A stretch of 64,000 nucleotides of DNA from contig OY762063.1 in NCBI GenBank assembly GCA_963665075.1, forward strand, positions 868,001 to 932,000. The letters run 5' to 3'. The notes beneath the pieces are model-generated. The model was not told the origin of the DNA and did no database searches. It saw only the letters and a list, made by a program, of their open reading frames with translations. A program made the translations under genes and the position numbers. The stretch's first letter is position 1. Each line of letters opens with the position of its first letter. The stretch is from JAPULR01 sp963665075 (GTDB lineage: Bacteria; Chloroflexota; Dehalococcoidia; Lucifugimonadales; GCA-2712585). This document shows positions 41,432 through 49,625 of the stretch, in pieces.

Positions 41432-42397
41432 CTACCCCTGAGCTTCCCACTTCTCGAAAATCCTCTTGATCCGGTCGGCGCCGGGCCGCTTCTTGTGCAG
41501 CATATACGGCATCGGGCGCTTCCCCTTCAACCCCGCCTTCACCGCCAGCGGCAGCAGCTTCATCAGCCCCTTCACGTTCGTATACCCCTCCGTTTCGATG
41601 GCCAGACGCCCTTCGTCCAACCACCCGTGGGCCTTCACCGACGCCGCGAAGCTCTTGTAATGATGCACCACCTTCGGCGGCCCGGCCTCCGCCTTGATAG
41701 CCATGTCGTGCAGGTCGAAAATCCGGTCCGTCGGCTCGATGTATTTAGGACAGTGCTCGCTGGCCTCGAAGCAGTGAGTGCAGTCCCACATCCCCCGCGG
41801 CAGGCTCAACTTGTCCAGACGCTGACGCTTCCGGCTGTCCCGCTCGTCCGCGACGGCTCGATACGCCTTCGTCAACGCCGCCGGCCCCACGAATGTCTTG
41901 TCCACCACCAGCACCGTGCACCCCTGGTCGCACAACCCGCACTGCGTGCACCTCATCGCTTCCTGGAGATGCTTGCTGTGACCGCCTGGCACCAGATGCT
42001 CCCCCTCCTCGGGCGCCTGCACCGGGTCCACCCAAGGCTCCACCGCCCTGAACTTGTTCCAATGAAACTCCCTCGCGTTGTACACCAGGTCCTTCATCGT
42101 CCGGCTCATCTTCAACGGCTCAAGCTCGATTGCCCCGTCATCCGCGCCGGCCCACGCCTTCTTCACCTTCGTCCGACACGCGATTGCGCCCTTCCCGTTC
42201 ACCGTCATCGTGCAATCGCCGCAGAACCCCGTCCGACAGCTCCCCCGAAACGCCAGCGTCGGGTCCTGCTCGTCCCGAATCTGCAACAGCGCGTCCAGCA
42301 GCATATCCCCCTCTCCCACCTCCGCCGTGTACTCCTGAGTCGAACCCTTCCCGTTCGTTATCGGGTCGTATCGCTTGACCGCAAATTTGACTTCCAT
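41432..42397 (-). CDS. sdhB: Succinate dehydrogenase/fumarate reductase iron-sulfur subunit
   Basis: This 321-residue protein passes electrons from SdhA to the membrane side. The N-terminal ferredoxin fold has the [2Fe-2S] ligands in SCRTGFCGDCTMTVNGKGAIAC. The C-terminal helical domain has CTQCGLCDQGC and CTHCFEASEHCPKYIEP. The protein is longer than the ~240-residue classical SdhB, with an extra C-terminal region (VVHHYKSFAASVKAHGWLDEG). The ATG at 42397 has AAGGAG 8 bases upstream; a TTG two codons earlier is possible. It lies between sdhA and sdhE. Confidence 0.92.
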   Translation of the reverse strand: MEVKFAVKRYDPITNGKGSTQEYTAEVGEGDMLLDALLQIRDEQDPTLAFRGSCRTGFCGDCTMTVNGKGAIACRTKVKKAWAGADDGAIELEPLKMSRTMKDLVYNAREFHWNKFRAVEPWVDPVQAPEEGEHLVPGGHSKHLQEAMRCTQCGLCDQGCTVLVVDKTFVGPAALTKAYRAVADERDSRKRQRLDKLSLPRGMWDCTHCFEASEHCPKYIEPTDRIFDLHDMAIKAEAGPPKVVHHYKSFAASVKAHGWLDEGRLAIETEGYTNVKGLMKLLPLAVKAGLKGKRPMPYMLHKKRPGADRIKRIFEKWEAQG

Positions 42398-42476
42398 CCT
42401 CAAGACTCCTTCCTGCTATGACGGCGACTATTGGAATGCCGCCCCGCCTTCTCTACTATTCAACTCGACTCCCTTG

Positions 42477-44138
42477 CTATCCCGCCTCCACCGGCTCGAA
42501 GTCCAACGCTGGCCCCTCCTCCGATTGCGCCGCCACGATGCGCTTCATCCAATTCTCGTCGTCCCTCTCCGAGAAGTCCGACCTGAAGTGACACCCCCGG
42601 CTCTCCCGCCGCGCCTCCGCGCTGGCGATTATCACCTGCGCCACGTCCAGCATATTCCCCACCTCCCTGATGGCCCTCAACTCCACGTTGTACGCCCCGC
42701 TCTTGTCCCGCACCCCCAACGCCGCATGACGCTCCCGCAGCTTGCCCACCACGTTCGCCGCCCTCCGCAGCCCCCTCAGGTTCCGCACGATGCCCACGTT
42801 CTTGTCCATGACTTCGCCCAGTTCCCGCCGGATGGCCCCGGGCGTGTCCTCGTTGGCGTCCCTCGCCGTCACCTCGTTAAGCGCCTCTTCATGTTCGCTC
42901 ACCAGGTCGGAAGTCGCCGCCCTCCACGTCACGCTCCGCGCGTGGCGGCTCGCCGACTCCCCTGCCCGACGTCCAAACACGATGCAATCCAGCAGCGAAT
43001 TGCCCCCCAGCCGGTTCGCCCCGTGTACCCCCGTGGAAGCGCACTCTCCCGCCGCATAGAAGCCCGCCAGTCCCGTAGCCCCGAACGTGTCGATCTTTAT
43101 CCCTCCCAACGGACGGTGCATCCCCGGCTTCACCGGAATCAGGTCTTCCGAAGGGTCCAACCCCTCCAGATCGTCCACCAACCACAACGTCTCCTGCAAC
43201 CTTTCCGTCATATGCCCCTTGTCTAAGTGCCGCATGTCCAGGAAAACGTGCCCTTGGTCCCCGCGATTCTTCCGCACCTCCGTCACCGCCGCCCTCGCGA
43301 TTACGTCCCGCGTCGCCATCTCCATCGCGTCGGCGTCGTACCGCTCCATGAACCGCTCGCCCTTCTTGTTCACCAGGTGCGCGCCCGCGGCCCGCGCCCC
43401 CTCCGTTATCAAAATCCCCCGGTCCGCCAGCGTCGTCGGCGCGTACTGCACCATCTCCATGTCGATAAGAGGAACCCCCGCCCGGTACGCCAGCGCCACT
43501 CCGTCCCCCGTCCCCGTCAACGAGCACGTCCCTCCGTTATACATCTGCCCCAGGTTCCCCGCGGCCATCACCGTCGCCTTTGAGTGGAATGGATGAAGCT
43601 CCCCCGTCCTCAAGTCCCGCGCCAGAACCCCCTTGCACATCCCGTCCTCTATCAGCAGCGATGCGGCGAAATACTCGTCGTATATGCGAATCTCCGACTT
43701 GACTATCTGCTCGAACAGCACTTGCAATATGACGTGTCCCGCCGAATCCCCCACGAAAGCCGTCCGGGCCTGCGACGAACCAGGGAAAGTAGTAACGTCT
43801 ATCCGACCCTCCCCATCCCGGTTGAATATGACCCCCATGTGCTCCAGCGCCACCACGTCCTTCGCGGCGCTCTGGCACATCGCCTCCACCGCGCCCCGGT
43901 CCGAAAGGTCGCCTCCCGCGGCGATGGTGTCCTTGGCGTGGTCCTCCCACGAGTCCCCCGATTTCAGCGCGGCGTTTATCCCGCTGTGCGCTCCAGAAGA
44001 ATGACTCCGCATCGGATGCACCTTGGAAAGCACCGCCACGTCCGCGCCCGACGCCCGCGCGCTGAGAGCTGCCCGAAGTCCCGCGAATCCGCCGCCGACT
44101 ACAATAACGTCATGCTGAGGCAAAGGCCCTCCTCTCAT
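42477..44138 (-). CDS. sdhA: Succinate dehydrogenase/fumarate reductase flavoprotein
   Basis: This 553-residue FAD subunit oxidises succinate to fumarate. The dinucleotide-binding DVIVVGGGFAGLRAALSA is at the N-terminus. The FAD-attachment region MRSHSSGAHSGINAAL follows, with His in the usual covalent position. Substrate-site segments include MEMVQYAPT, GGIKIDTFG, AGECASTGVHGANRLGGNSLLD, and the C-terminal ESRGCHFRSDFSERDD with the usual R-G-x-H-x-R-x-D. The exact start is ambiguous, since the GAGGAGGG near the annotated ATG could serve a TTG five codons later. It heads the operon. Confidence 0.93.
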   Translation of the reverse strand: MRGGPLPQHDVIVVGGGFAGLRAALSARASGADVAVLSKVHPMRSHSSGAHSGINAALKSGDSWEDHAKDTIAAGGDLSDRGAVEAMCQSAAKDVVALEHMGVIFNRDGEGRIDVTTFPGSSQARTAFVGDSAGHVILQVLFEQIVKSEIRIYDEYFAASLLIEDGMCKGVLARDLRTGELHPFHSKATVMAAGNLGQMYNGGTCSLTGTGDGVALAYRAGVPLIDMEMVQYAPTTLADRGILITEGARAAGAHLVNKKGERFMERYDADAMEMATRDVIARAAVTEVRKNRGDQGHVFLDMRHLDKGHMTERLQETLWLVDDLEGLDPSEDLIPVKPGMHRPLGGIKIDTFGATGLAGFYAAGECASTGVHGANRLGGNSLLDCIVFGRRAGESASRHARSVTWRAATSDLVSEHEEALNEVTARDANEDTPGAIRRELGEVMDKNVGIVRNLRGLRRAANVVGKLRERHAALGVRDKSGAYNVELRAIREVGNMLDVAQVIIASAEARRESRGCHFRSDFSERDDENWMKRIVAAQSEEGPALDFEPVEAG

Positions 44139-44194
44139 TCCCCCACTGGGTTAGAAATCACAGGATGGGGTCAAGGCTTGTGGGGTCAGCGCCC

Positions 44195-44223
44195 ATTGTA
44201 ATCAGCCCCACCTACACTGTCAA
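44195..44223 (-). promoter_or_regulatory. sdhA promoter
   Basis: On the minus strand TTGACA (44218-44223) and TACAAT (44195-44200) are separated by exactly 17 bases, leaving an untranslated leader of about 50 bases before sdhA. The -35 lies in the tandem-duplicated segment, so the second unit (44388 onward) carries a spare TTGACA without this -10. Confidence 0.7.
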
Positions 44224-44705
44224 TTTCCCCACCACCACCCCTTTCTCCCGCGAAAGCGGGAGTCCATTCCCCTCTCCTCTTTATCCCTTCCCCCTCTACC
44301 CACCCTCGTCATTCCGGCGAAAGCCGGAATCCATCTCCCCCACCACCACCCGCTCACCCTGAGCCTGTCGAAGGGTCGAGCGGGTACCCCACCTACACTG
44401 TCAATTTCCCCCCCACCATCCCTTTCTCCCGCGAAAGCGGGAGTCCACCCCCCCTCTTCATCCCTTCCCCCTCTACCCACCCTTCGTCATTCCGGCGAAA
44501 GCCGGAATCCATCTTCTCCCTTCCCCCTTTGACGGGGGAAGGTTAGGCCTGTCCTGAGCTTGTCGAAGGGATGGGGGTGTCTTCTCCCAAAACTGACAAC
44601 TCCCCCTTGCCACCAACCCCCATTCCCTGCTATCATCCCAATATGAAGAATGTAGAACACTTATACAACATAATAAATAAACCCGTCTACAACCCCAAAA
44701 CCTCC

Positions 44706-44720
44706 CCGGATATTATCCGG
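44706..44720. promoter_or_regulatory. Short perfect dyad in AT-rich block
   Basis: CCGGATA and TATCCGG flank a central T. It may be an operator or a small hairpin between the sdhA and ybeY regions; nothing further can be shown. Confidence 0.35.
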
Positions 44721-44820
44721 AACCCCCCCACACAGCCTTCGCAAACCCACAAAAATCAACCCCGCCCATCCACCCACAACCATGAAAATATCTAATTGCG
44801 TTTTCCCGAAATTTTTTGAA

Positions 44821-44909
44821 ACGAATTTCATGCCTGAAACGAATCATTTTAGGCACGAATTCGATTTTCCTAACGAATCGCTCCCACGCACAAGATCTAA
44901 AAAACGAAT
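44821..44909. repeat. Five spaced ACGAAT direct repeats
   Basis: ACGAAT occurs at 44821, 44839, 44855, 44873 and 44904, with steps of 18, 16, 18 and 31 bases, in an AT-rich block just before ybeY. Four of the five are preceded by A (AACGAAT or CACGAAT forms occur). This looks like a binding-site array rather than chance in GC-rich DNA. Confidence 0.6.
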
Positions 44910-44952
44910 CCCACAAGCCTCCCGCACTATGACTATGGAGCGACTCACCCCC

Positions 44953-45471
44953 ATGCCCAACCGCCAAATCCACGTAACCATCCAGGACAACTTATCCTCA
45001 TCCCTTCCCGAAGAACTCCTCCGAAGGGCCGCCCTCGCCGCCCTCGAAGTCGCCCTCCCCAACCAAAACTGCCAGCTCACCATCGCCCTCTGCGACGACC
45101 ACACAATCCTCTCCCTCAACTCTCAATACCGCGGCGAGGACAAAATCACCGACGTCCTCGCCTTCTCCCCCACCCACTCCGGCCCGTGGCAGGGCGACGA
45201 CGACTCCCAACCCGCCCCGGACGAACCCCACGCCGTCTTCCCCACGCCCCCCAACGACCCCCCGGACCTCGGCGACGTCATAATCTCCCTCCCCCAAGCC
45301 CAACGCCAAGCCGCCGAAGCCCGCCACTCCGCCGAGCGCGAAACCGCCCTCCTGATCATCCACGGCGTCCTTCACCTCCTCGGCCACGACCACCAACTCC
45401 CCGACGAAAAAGCCCGAATGTGGTCCCTCCAATCCCAAGCCCTCACCTCCCTCTTATCCCTCCCCCCTTGA
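44953..45471 (+). CDS. ybeY: Endoribonuclease YbeY
   Basis: This metalloprotein of about 172 residues acts in 16S rRNA 3' maturation and ribosome quality control. The zinc motif HGVLHLLGHDH is near the C-terminus, preceded by the family marks YRGEDKITDVLAFSP and LGDVIISLPQAQRQA. An insertion rich in Asp/Pro lies between them (WQGDDDSQPAPDEPHAVFP). The start is uncertain: 44953 gives MPNRQIHVTIQD, the normal N-terminus, while 44929 and 44935 are in-frame alternatives; none has a good ribosome site. Confidence 0.9.
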   Translation: MPNRQIHVTIQDNLSSSLPEELLRRAALAALEVALPNQNCQLTIALCDDHTILSLNSQYRGEDKITDVLAFSPTHSGPWQGDDDSQPAPDEPHAVFPTPPNDPPDLGDVIISLPQAQRQAAEARHSAERETALLIIHGVLHLLGHDHQLPDEKARMWSLQSQALTSLLSLPP

Positions 45472-45669
45472 CGGAGACCTTTGCATGACTCTTGCTCACA
45501 CTCCTTTACTCTTGCTCCCGCGAAAGCTGGAGCCTACTCCCACCGCTCACCCTGAGCCTGTCCTGAGCTTGTCGAAGGGCCTGTCGAAGGGTCGAGCGGT
45601 GCCCCCCACCTTCAAACCGCCCGTCATTCCCGCGCAGGCGGGAATCCATTCCCCTCTCCTCTCCCTTGA

Positions 45670-45793
45670 GGAGACCTTTGCATAACCGTCATTCCCGTGA
45701 AAACGGGAATCCAGGGGTGGGGCTGTTTAGGTATAAATTCGTTGCTTCTTTGACACAATGTTTGGTTGAATATGGAGTTATGCAAAGGTCTCC
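45670..45793. mobile_element. MITE-like element, type A, copy 5
   Basis: 124 bp with perfect 17-bp ends GGAGACCTTTGCATAAC and GTTATGCAAAGGTCTCC. The interior has TTTAGGTATAAATTCGTTGCTTC. The flanks TTGA and TTAA belong to a CTCTCCCTTGAGGGAGAG-type hairpin that the element splits. Confidence 0.8.
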
Positions 45794-45860
45794 TTAAGGG
45801 AGAGAATTAAGGTGAGGGTGACTCCCACCCCCCCACCTACCTCCCACCCCCCAAAACTGG

Positions 45861-45866
45861 TACAAT
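45861..45866 (+). promoter_or_regulatory. -10 box directly before dnaX (leaderless promoter)
   Basis: TACAAT ends 6 bases before the dnaX ATG, so transcription would begin at or next to the start codon. No ribosome site is present between. A -35 hexamer was not recognised. Confidence 0.5.
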
Positions 45867-45872
45867 CAACCC

Positions 45873-47483
45873 ATGACCTCCCAAGTCCTATACCGCAAAT
45901 GGCGCCCCCGCCGCTTCTCCGACCTAGCAGGCCAGGAACACGTCACCACCGTCCTCCGACAGGCCGTAATCCAGGACCGCATCTCCCACGCCTACCTCTT
46001 CTGCGGCCCCCGCGGCACCGGCAAAACCACCACCGCCCGCGTCCTCGCCCGCACCCTCAGCTGCCTCAACCCCCAGGACGGCGAACCCGACAACGCCTGC
46101 GCCCTCTGCCAGAACATCGACGCCGGCCGCGCTATGGATCTCATCGAAATGGACGCCGCCAGCAACCGCGGCATCGACGAAGTTCGCAGCATCCGCGACC
46201 GCGTCAACTTCTCCCCCGTCGAAAGCAACTACAAGGTATACATCGTCGACGAAGCCCACATGCTCACCGAGGCCGCCTCCAACGCCTTCCTCAAGACCCT
46301 CGAAGAGCCGCCCCCCCACGTCATCTTCGTCCTCTGCACCACCGAACCCCACAAAATCCTCCCCACCATCATCTCCCGCTGCCAGCGCTTCGACTTCCGC
46401 CGCATCTCCTCCGACACCATCGTCGAACGCCTCCGCTTCATCTGCGAGCAGGAAGGAATCGAAGCCGACAACGCCGTCCTCGGCGCCCTCGCCAGAGCCG
46501 CCGGCGGCAGCCTCCGCGACGCCGAAAATCTCCTCGAGCAGGTGGTAGTCTCCTTCGGACAGAACCCGGACATCAACTCCCTCAACGATATGCTCGGCCT
46601 CTCCCACTCCCAGGAAGCCCAGGCCCTCGTCGCCCACTTCCTTCAGGGCAACACCTCCGGCGCCCTCGGCGTCATCGGCAAAGCCTCCAGCGAAGGCGTC
46701 GATCTCCGACAGGTCCATCGCCAGTCCGTCGAACTCCTACGCGCCGTCCTCCTTATCAAGTCCGGCGCCGCCGACACCCTCGACCTCGGCGCCGAGACCC
46801 TCAACGAGATGGGCGTCCTCGCCCGCAAAGTCCAGCTTCCCAAGGTCATGCGCTGCCTCAAGGCTATGGGCGAAATCAATATGCGCCTCGACGCCACCAG
46901 CAGCCTCCCCCTGGAACTGGCTGTAGTGGAGACTTCCCTCGCCGAAGAAGCCCAACCTTCCCGACCCGCCGCCCCTCAGAGAACCGTCCAGCCCCCCGTC
47001 CGCGGCGGCGGCAGACCCAACAACTACCAACGAAGGTCGCCGGCGCCCCAACCCCGTCCCCAACGCCAGCCCGCCCCGACCAACGCCCCCGCTCCCGCCC
47101 CCGTCGCCCTCACAAGCGGCGACGCCATCTCCCCCGCAATCTGGGACCAGATTGTCCGCTCCCTGAGCCGCCAGAAGGGCAAGCGCTTCTTCCTTGGCGC
47201 GCTGCTCAGAGCCTGCCGCAACCCCCACCTCGAAAACGGCGCCGTCGTCCTTCCATTCAACCACTCCTCCCACGTCGAGCGCATGGAAAGCGAACTCAAG
47301 GAAGTCGAGGGCAGCGACGCCATCAAGAAAGCCATCAACCACTTCCTCGGCAAACCCTACGATGTCAAACTGACCCTGTTGGACAACGCCGCCAACCGCC
47401 CCGCCGCCGTCAGCAGCCCCCTGGTGCGCGTCGCCAGGAACATGGGCGGAAGAATTCTAGACGAGAGGACCATCGAACCTTGA
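45873..47483 (+). CDS. dnaX: DNA polymerase III subunit gamma/tau
   Basis: This 536-residue clamp-loader ATPase starts MTSQVLYRKWRPRRFSDLAGQEHV. It has the Walker A GPRGTGKTTTARVLA near residue 45, a zinc-type Cys set (LSCLNPQDGEPDNACALC), the Walker B VYIVDEAHMLTEAA and sensor 1 VLCTTEPHKILPTIISRCQ. Domain III follows to about residue 370, then a Pro/Arg-rich linker (QPRPQRQPAPTNAPAPAP) and a tau-like C-terminus. It opens a two-gene unit with ybaB; recR, often third in this cluster, is not here. Confidence 0.95.
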   Translation: MTSQVLYRKWRPRRFSDLAGQEHVTTVLRQAVIQDRISHAYLFCGPRGTGKTTTARVLARTLSCLNPQDGEPDNACALCQNIDAGRAMDLIEMDAASNRGIDEVRSIRDRVNFSPVESNYKVYIVDEAHMLTEAASNAFLKTLEEPPPHVIFVLCTTEPHKILPTIISRCQRFDFRRISSDTIVERLRFICEQEGIEADNAVLGALARAAGGSLRDAENLLEQVVVSFGQNPDINSLNDMLGLSHSQEAQALVAHFLQGNTSGALGVIGKASSEGVDLRQVHRQSVELLRAVLLIKSGAADTLDLGAETLNEMGVLARKVQLPKVMRCLKAMGEINMRLDATSSLPLELAVVETSLAEEAQPSRPAAPQRTVQPPVRGGGRPNNYQRRSPAPQPRPQRQPAPTNAPAPAPVALTSGDAISPAIWDQIVRSLSRQKGKRFFLGALLRACRNPHLENGAVVLPFNHSSHVERMESELKEVEGSDAIKKAINHFLGKPYDVKLTLLDNAANRPAAVSSPLVRVARNMGGRILDERTIEP

Positions 47484-47782
47484 TGAACCGAAAGATGATA
47501 AAGCAGGCCCAGAAGCTCCAGGCCCAGCTTCAAAAAGCCCAGCGCGACCTCGAAAACGCCACCGTCGTCGGCACCGCCGGAGGCGGCGTAGTCAGGGTCG
47601 TAATGACCGGCAAGCAGACCGTAGAATCCGTCGAAATCGACCCCGAAGCCGCCGAAGACATCGAACTCCTACAGGACCTCGTAACCGCCGCCGTCAACGA
47701 CGCCGCCACAAAAGTCCAGGAAATGGCCGCCCAAAAACTAGGCGGCCTCGCCGGCGGCCTAAAAATCCCCGGCCTCATCTAA
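47483..47782 (+). CDS. YbaB/EbfC family nucleoid-associated protein
   Basis: This 99-residue protein starts MNRKMIKQAQKLQAQLQKAQRDLENATV, the helical arm of YbaB, and continues GTAGGGVVRVVMTGKQTVESVEIDPE (two parts) in the dimer core and LLQDLVTAAVNDAATKVQEM at the C-terminal helix. It binds DNA as a dimer. The ATG shares its A with the dnaX TGA, so the two are coupled, as is usual for dnaX-ybaB. Confidence 0.93.
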   Translation: MNRKMIKQAQKLQAQLQKAQRDLENATVVGTAGGGVVRVVMTGKQTVESVEIDPEAAEDIELLQDLVTAAVNDAATKVQEMAAQKLGGLAGGLKIPGLI

Positions 47783-47810
47783 CCCCTCCCATAACCCTCC
47801 TCTCCCTTGA

Positions 47811-47934
47811 GGAGACCTTTGCATAACCGTCATTCCCGTGAAAACGGGAATCCAGGGGTGGGGCTGTTCAGGTATAAATGCGTTGCTTGTTTCAAAGAAT
47901 GTTTGGGTGAATAGGGAGTTATGCAAAGGTCTCC
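47811..47934. mobile_element. MITE-like element, type A, copy 6
   Basis: 124 bp with perfect 17-bp ends. The interior has GTTCAGGTATAAATGCGTTGCTTG. Flanks CTCTCCCTTGA and TTGAGGGAGAGGG show insertion into a hairpin repeat with TTGA on both sides. It sits where recR would be expected after dnaX-ybaB. Confidence 0.8.
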
Positions 47935-47993
47935 TTGAGGGAGAGGGTCAAGATGAGGGTACTTCCCCTACCCCTCCTCCCCAACCCCTCGAA

Positions 47994-49346
47994 CTACCTG
48001 CCTACCACTGGCATCATCGGCCGCCGCCCGGCGAAATAATCCTCCACCGTGTAAATCTGAATCACCTGCGTCCCCATAAACAGCCCCGCGCTTGCGGCGG
48101 CGTCCCGCATCCCGGTAGTTACCCTATCCTCGAAGCAGGTGAATATGCCAATGTCCGCCCCCGCCTGTTGCCGCGCCCCGTTGAACGCCTGAACGTGGCC
48201 CGGATTCGTGCGCCCGCCCTTCACCTGCGAAACAATATCCACAAACTTTCCCTTTCGGATGGGCAGCCTACCCCAACCATCTATCCCCTTGTCCCCTCGC
48301 TGCCTCACGTTCGGCTCAATCCCATCCACCAATGCGGCGGCCCAACGCTCAAACCTGAACGGATCATCCTTAGCCATGAACTTGGCGTCCTCCACCGTCT
48401 TAGGCATCCCGATAAACTCAACCTCATCCCACACACTGTCAAAATGACTGGTAAGACGCTGCTCAATCTCCTTGCAGGCGTTGACGCAGATGTCAATCCC
48501 AATCCAGCGTCTTTCGAGATTCTGGGCGGCGTGAACCGTCGTCCCGCAGCCGCAGAACGGATCGAGCACCATGTCGCCTTCCTTGCTGGATGCCTTCAGG
48601 ATATGTTCAAGCAAGGTAATTGGCTTCTGCGTTGGAAATCCCAGCCGTTCCTTTGCCGAAGGAGCGATTGGCTGAATGTGCGTAATTACGTCGTCGGGAT
48701 GCTTCTCCTTGGGATTCAATTCTTGTTGTCCGTAATCGTGCCCCTCTCGGACGTTGCCAATATAATGCTTGAACCGTTCAACCGTGGCGTCTGCATACGG
48801 CTGACGCACGGGATCGGCGTTGAAATTGTTTTCGCCCTCCTCCTTGGTATAGACAAGCAACACGTCATGACGTCTGGCAAAGGCCCGCTTCGGAATCCCA
48901 GCCCCTCTGTAGTACCAGACCAACTCATTCAAGAAATTCTCTCGCCCAAAGACGCCATCCATGACAACCTTGAGGTAATGGCTCATCGTCGGGTCGCAAT
49001 GTATGTATATGCTGCCGGTCGGCTTGAGAACCCGGTGACACTCAACAATGCGATTCCCCATGTACGATAGGTAGGCCAGCTGAGCCCCTTCTCCCAGCAT
49101 CGTGCGAAGTCCCTCGATCATCTTGGCGAGACGGGGTTGGCTCGCCAAGTCATGGAAGTCGTTTACCGCTTCATGCCACCGCCACGTATCCTTGAACGCC
49201 ACCCACTGCGCTCCGCCAATGAAGGCGTTGTACAGCCGCTTGGAATTAAAGGGTGGGTCCAGGTAGATGAGGTCAACGGATTCCGATGGGACATCCGCCC
49301 GCATCACCTCAAGGCAATCCCCAAAATACAGCTTGTTGGACACCAT
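47994..49346 (-). CDS. DNA methyltransferase with C-terminal Mrr-like nuclease-type domain
   Basis: A 450-residue fusion. The N-terminal part is a beta-class DNA amino-methyltransferase: YFGDCLEVM, motif IV LIYLDPPFNS near residue 35, HCDPTMSHYLKVVMD and motif I VLDPFCGCGTT near 265. From about residue 330 a second domain shows FERWAAALVDGIEPNVRQRGDKGIDGWG then FVDIVSQVKGG, a PD-(D/E)xK-like core with Asp and QxK, as in Mrr-type restriction endonucleases. It may be a self-contained modification/restriction enzyme. The ATG at 49346 is preferred over a TTG four codons earlier. Lower GC and weak skew suggest transfer. Confidence 0.85.
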   Translation of the reverse strand: MVSNKLYFGDCLEVMRADVPSESVDLIYLDPPFNSKRLYNAFIGGAQWVAFKDTWRWHEAVNDFHDLASQPRLAKMIEGLRTMLGEGAQLAYLSYMGNRIVECHRVLKPTGSIYIHCDPTMSHYLKVVMDGVFGRENFLNELVWYYRGAGIPKRAFARRHDVLLVYTKEEGENNFNADPVRQPYADATVERFKHYIGNVREGHDYGQQELNPKEKHPDDVITHIQPIAPSAKERLGFPTQKPITLLEHILKASSKEGDMVLDPFCGCGTTVHAAQNLERRWIGIDICVNACKEIEQRLTSHFDSVWDEVEFIGMPKTVEDAKFMAKDDPFRFERWAAALVDGIEPNVRQRGDKGIDGWGRLPIRKGKFVDIVSQVKGGRTNPGHVQAFNGARQQAGADIGIFTCFEDRVTTGMRDAAASAGLFMGTQVIQIYTVEDYFAGRRPMMPVVGR

Positions 49347-49373
49347 GCCAATTCCCAATCTGATTCCCAGAAG

Positions 49374-49625
49374 CTACAAATTGCGCTCAAACGTAGCCAG
49401 GTCGATTTCCAACGCTTGAAGCATCTTGCTCAGAGCCACTCTGTGAATTTCCCTGCGACCCATGACCAACGTTGTTGTGAGGACACGCCCATCAGCCATT
49501 CGCCGTATGATTCCCAAATGAGACCCGCCTCTACGCCTGCGCGCAGAGCACCCAATCCTCTGCAATATAGTTAACACCCTTCTGCTGGAGCAAAGCGGCA
49601 ACCTGCTAGCGGGAATACTACGCAT
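49374..49625 (-). CDS. hicA: HicA-like toxin
   Basis: This 83-residue protein resembles HicA mRNA interferases: SRLPLCSSRRVLTILQRIGC, a charged RRRRGGSHLGIIRR segment with the catalytic His in the G-S-H motif, a short beta strand (VLTTTLVMGRREIHR) and the C-terminal VALSKMLQALEIDLATFERNL helix. The ATG lies within the last codons of the upstream HicB-like gene (8-base overlap). The usual order is toxin first; here the antitoxin is first, which is known as a variant. Confidence 0.78.
   Translation of the reverse strand: MRSIPASRLPLCSSRRVLTILQRIGCSARRRRGGSHLGIIRRMADGRVLTTTLVMGRREIHRVALSKMLQALEIDLATFERNL

Larger units (their letters stand above)
44139..44952 (+). repeat. Long non-coding region: tandem duplication, then AT-rich block
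   Basis: About 810 bases between the divergent sdhA and ybeY. The first part has a ~180-bp tandem duplication (44208-44334 and 44388-44513), each unit starting CCCACCTACACTGTCAATTT and carrying two REP-type palindromes. From about 44620 the DNA becomes strikingly AT-rich, with a CCGGATATTATCCGG dyad at 44706-44720 and five ACGAAT motifs at 44821-44909. An open frame there (44782 onward, MKISNCVFPKFFETNF..) runs in frame into ybeY but looks non-coding. Confidence 0.65.
45472..45872 (+). repeat. Repeats between ybeY and dnaX
   Basis: Contains a TTGACGGAGACCTTTGCATGAC left-end remnant of a MITE-like element at about 45471, a CCTGAGCCTGTCCTGAGC..GTCGAAGGGTCGAGCG unit, a REP palindrome (about 45624-45649) and the full type A element at 45670-45793 inside a CTCTCCCTTGA/TTAAGGGAGAG hairpin. 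Confidence 0.75.

Noticed and set aside
47783..47993. recR after dnaX-ybaB
   Set aside because: The position holds only a MITE-like element in a hairpin repeat and then the convergent methyltransferase gene.
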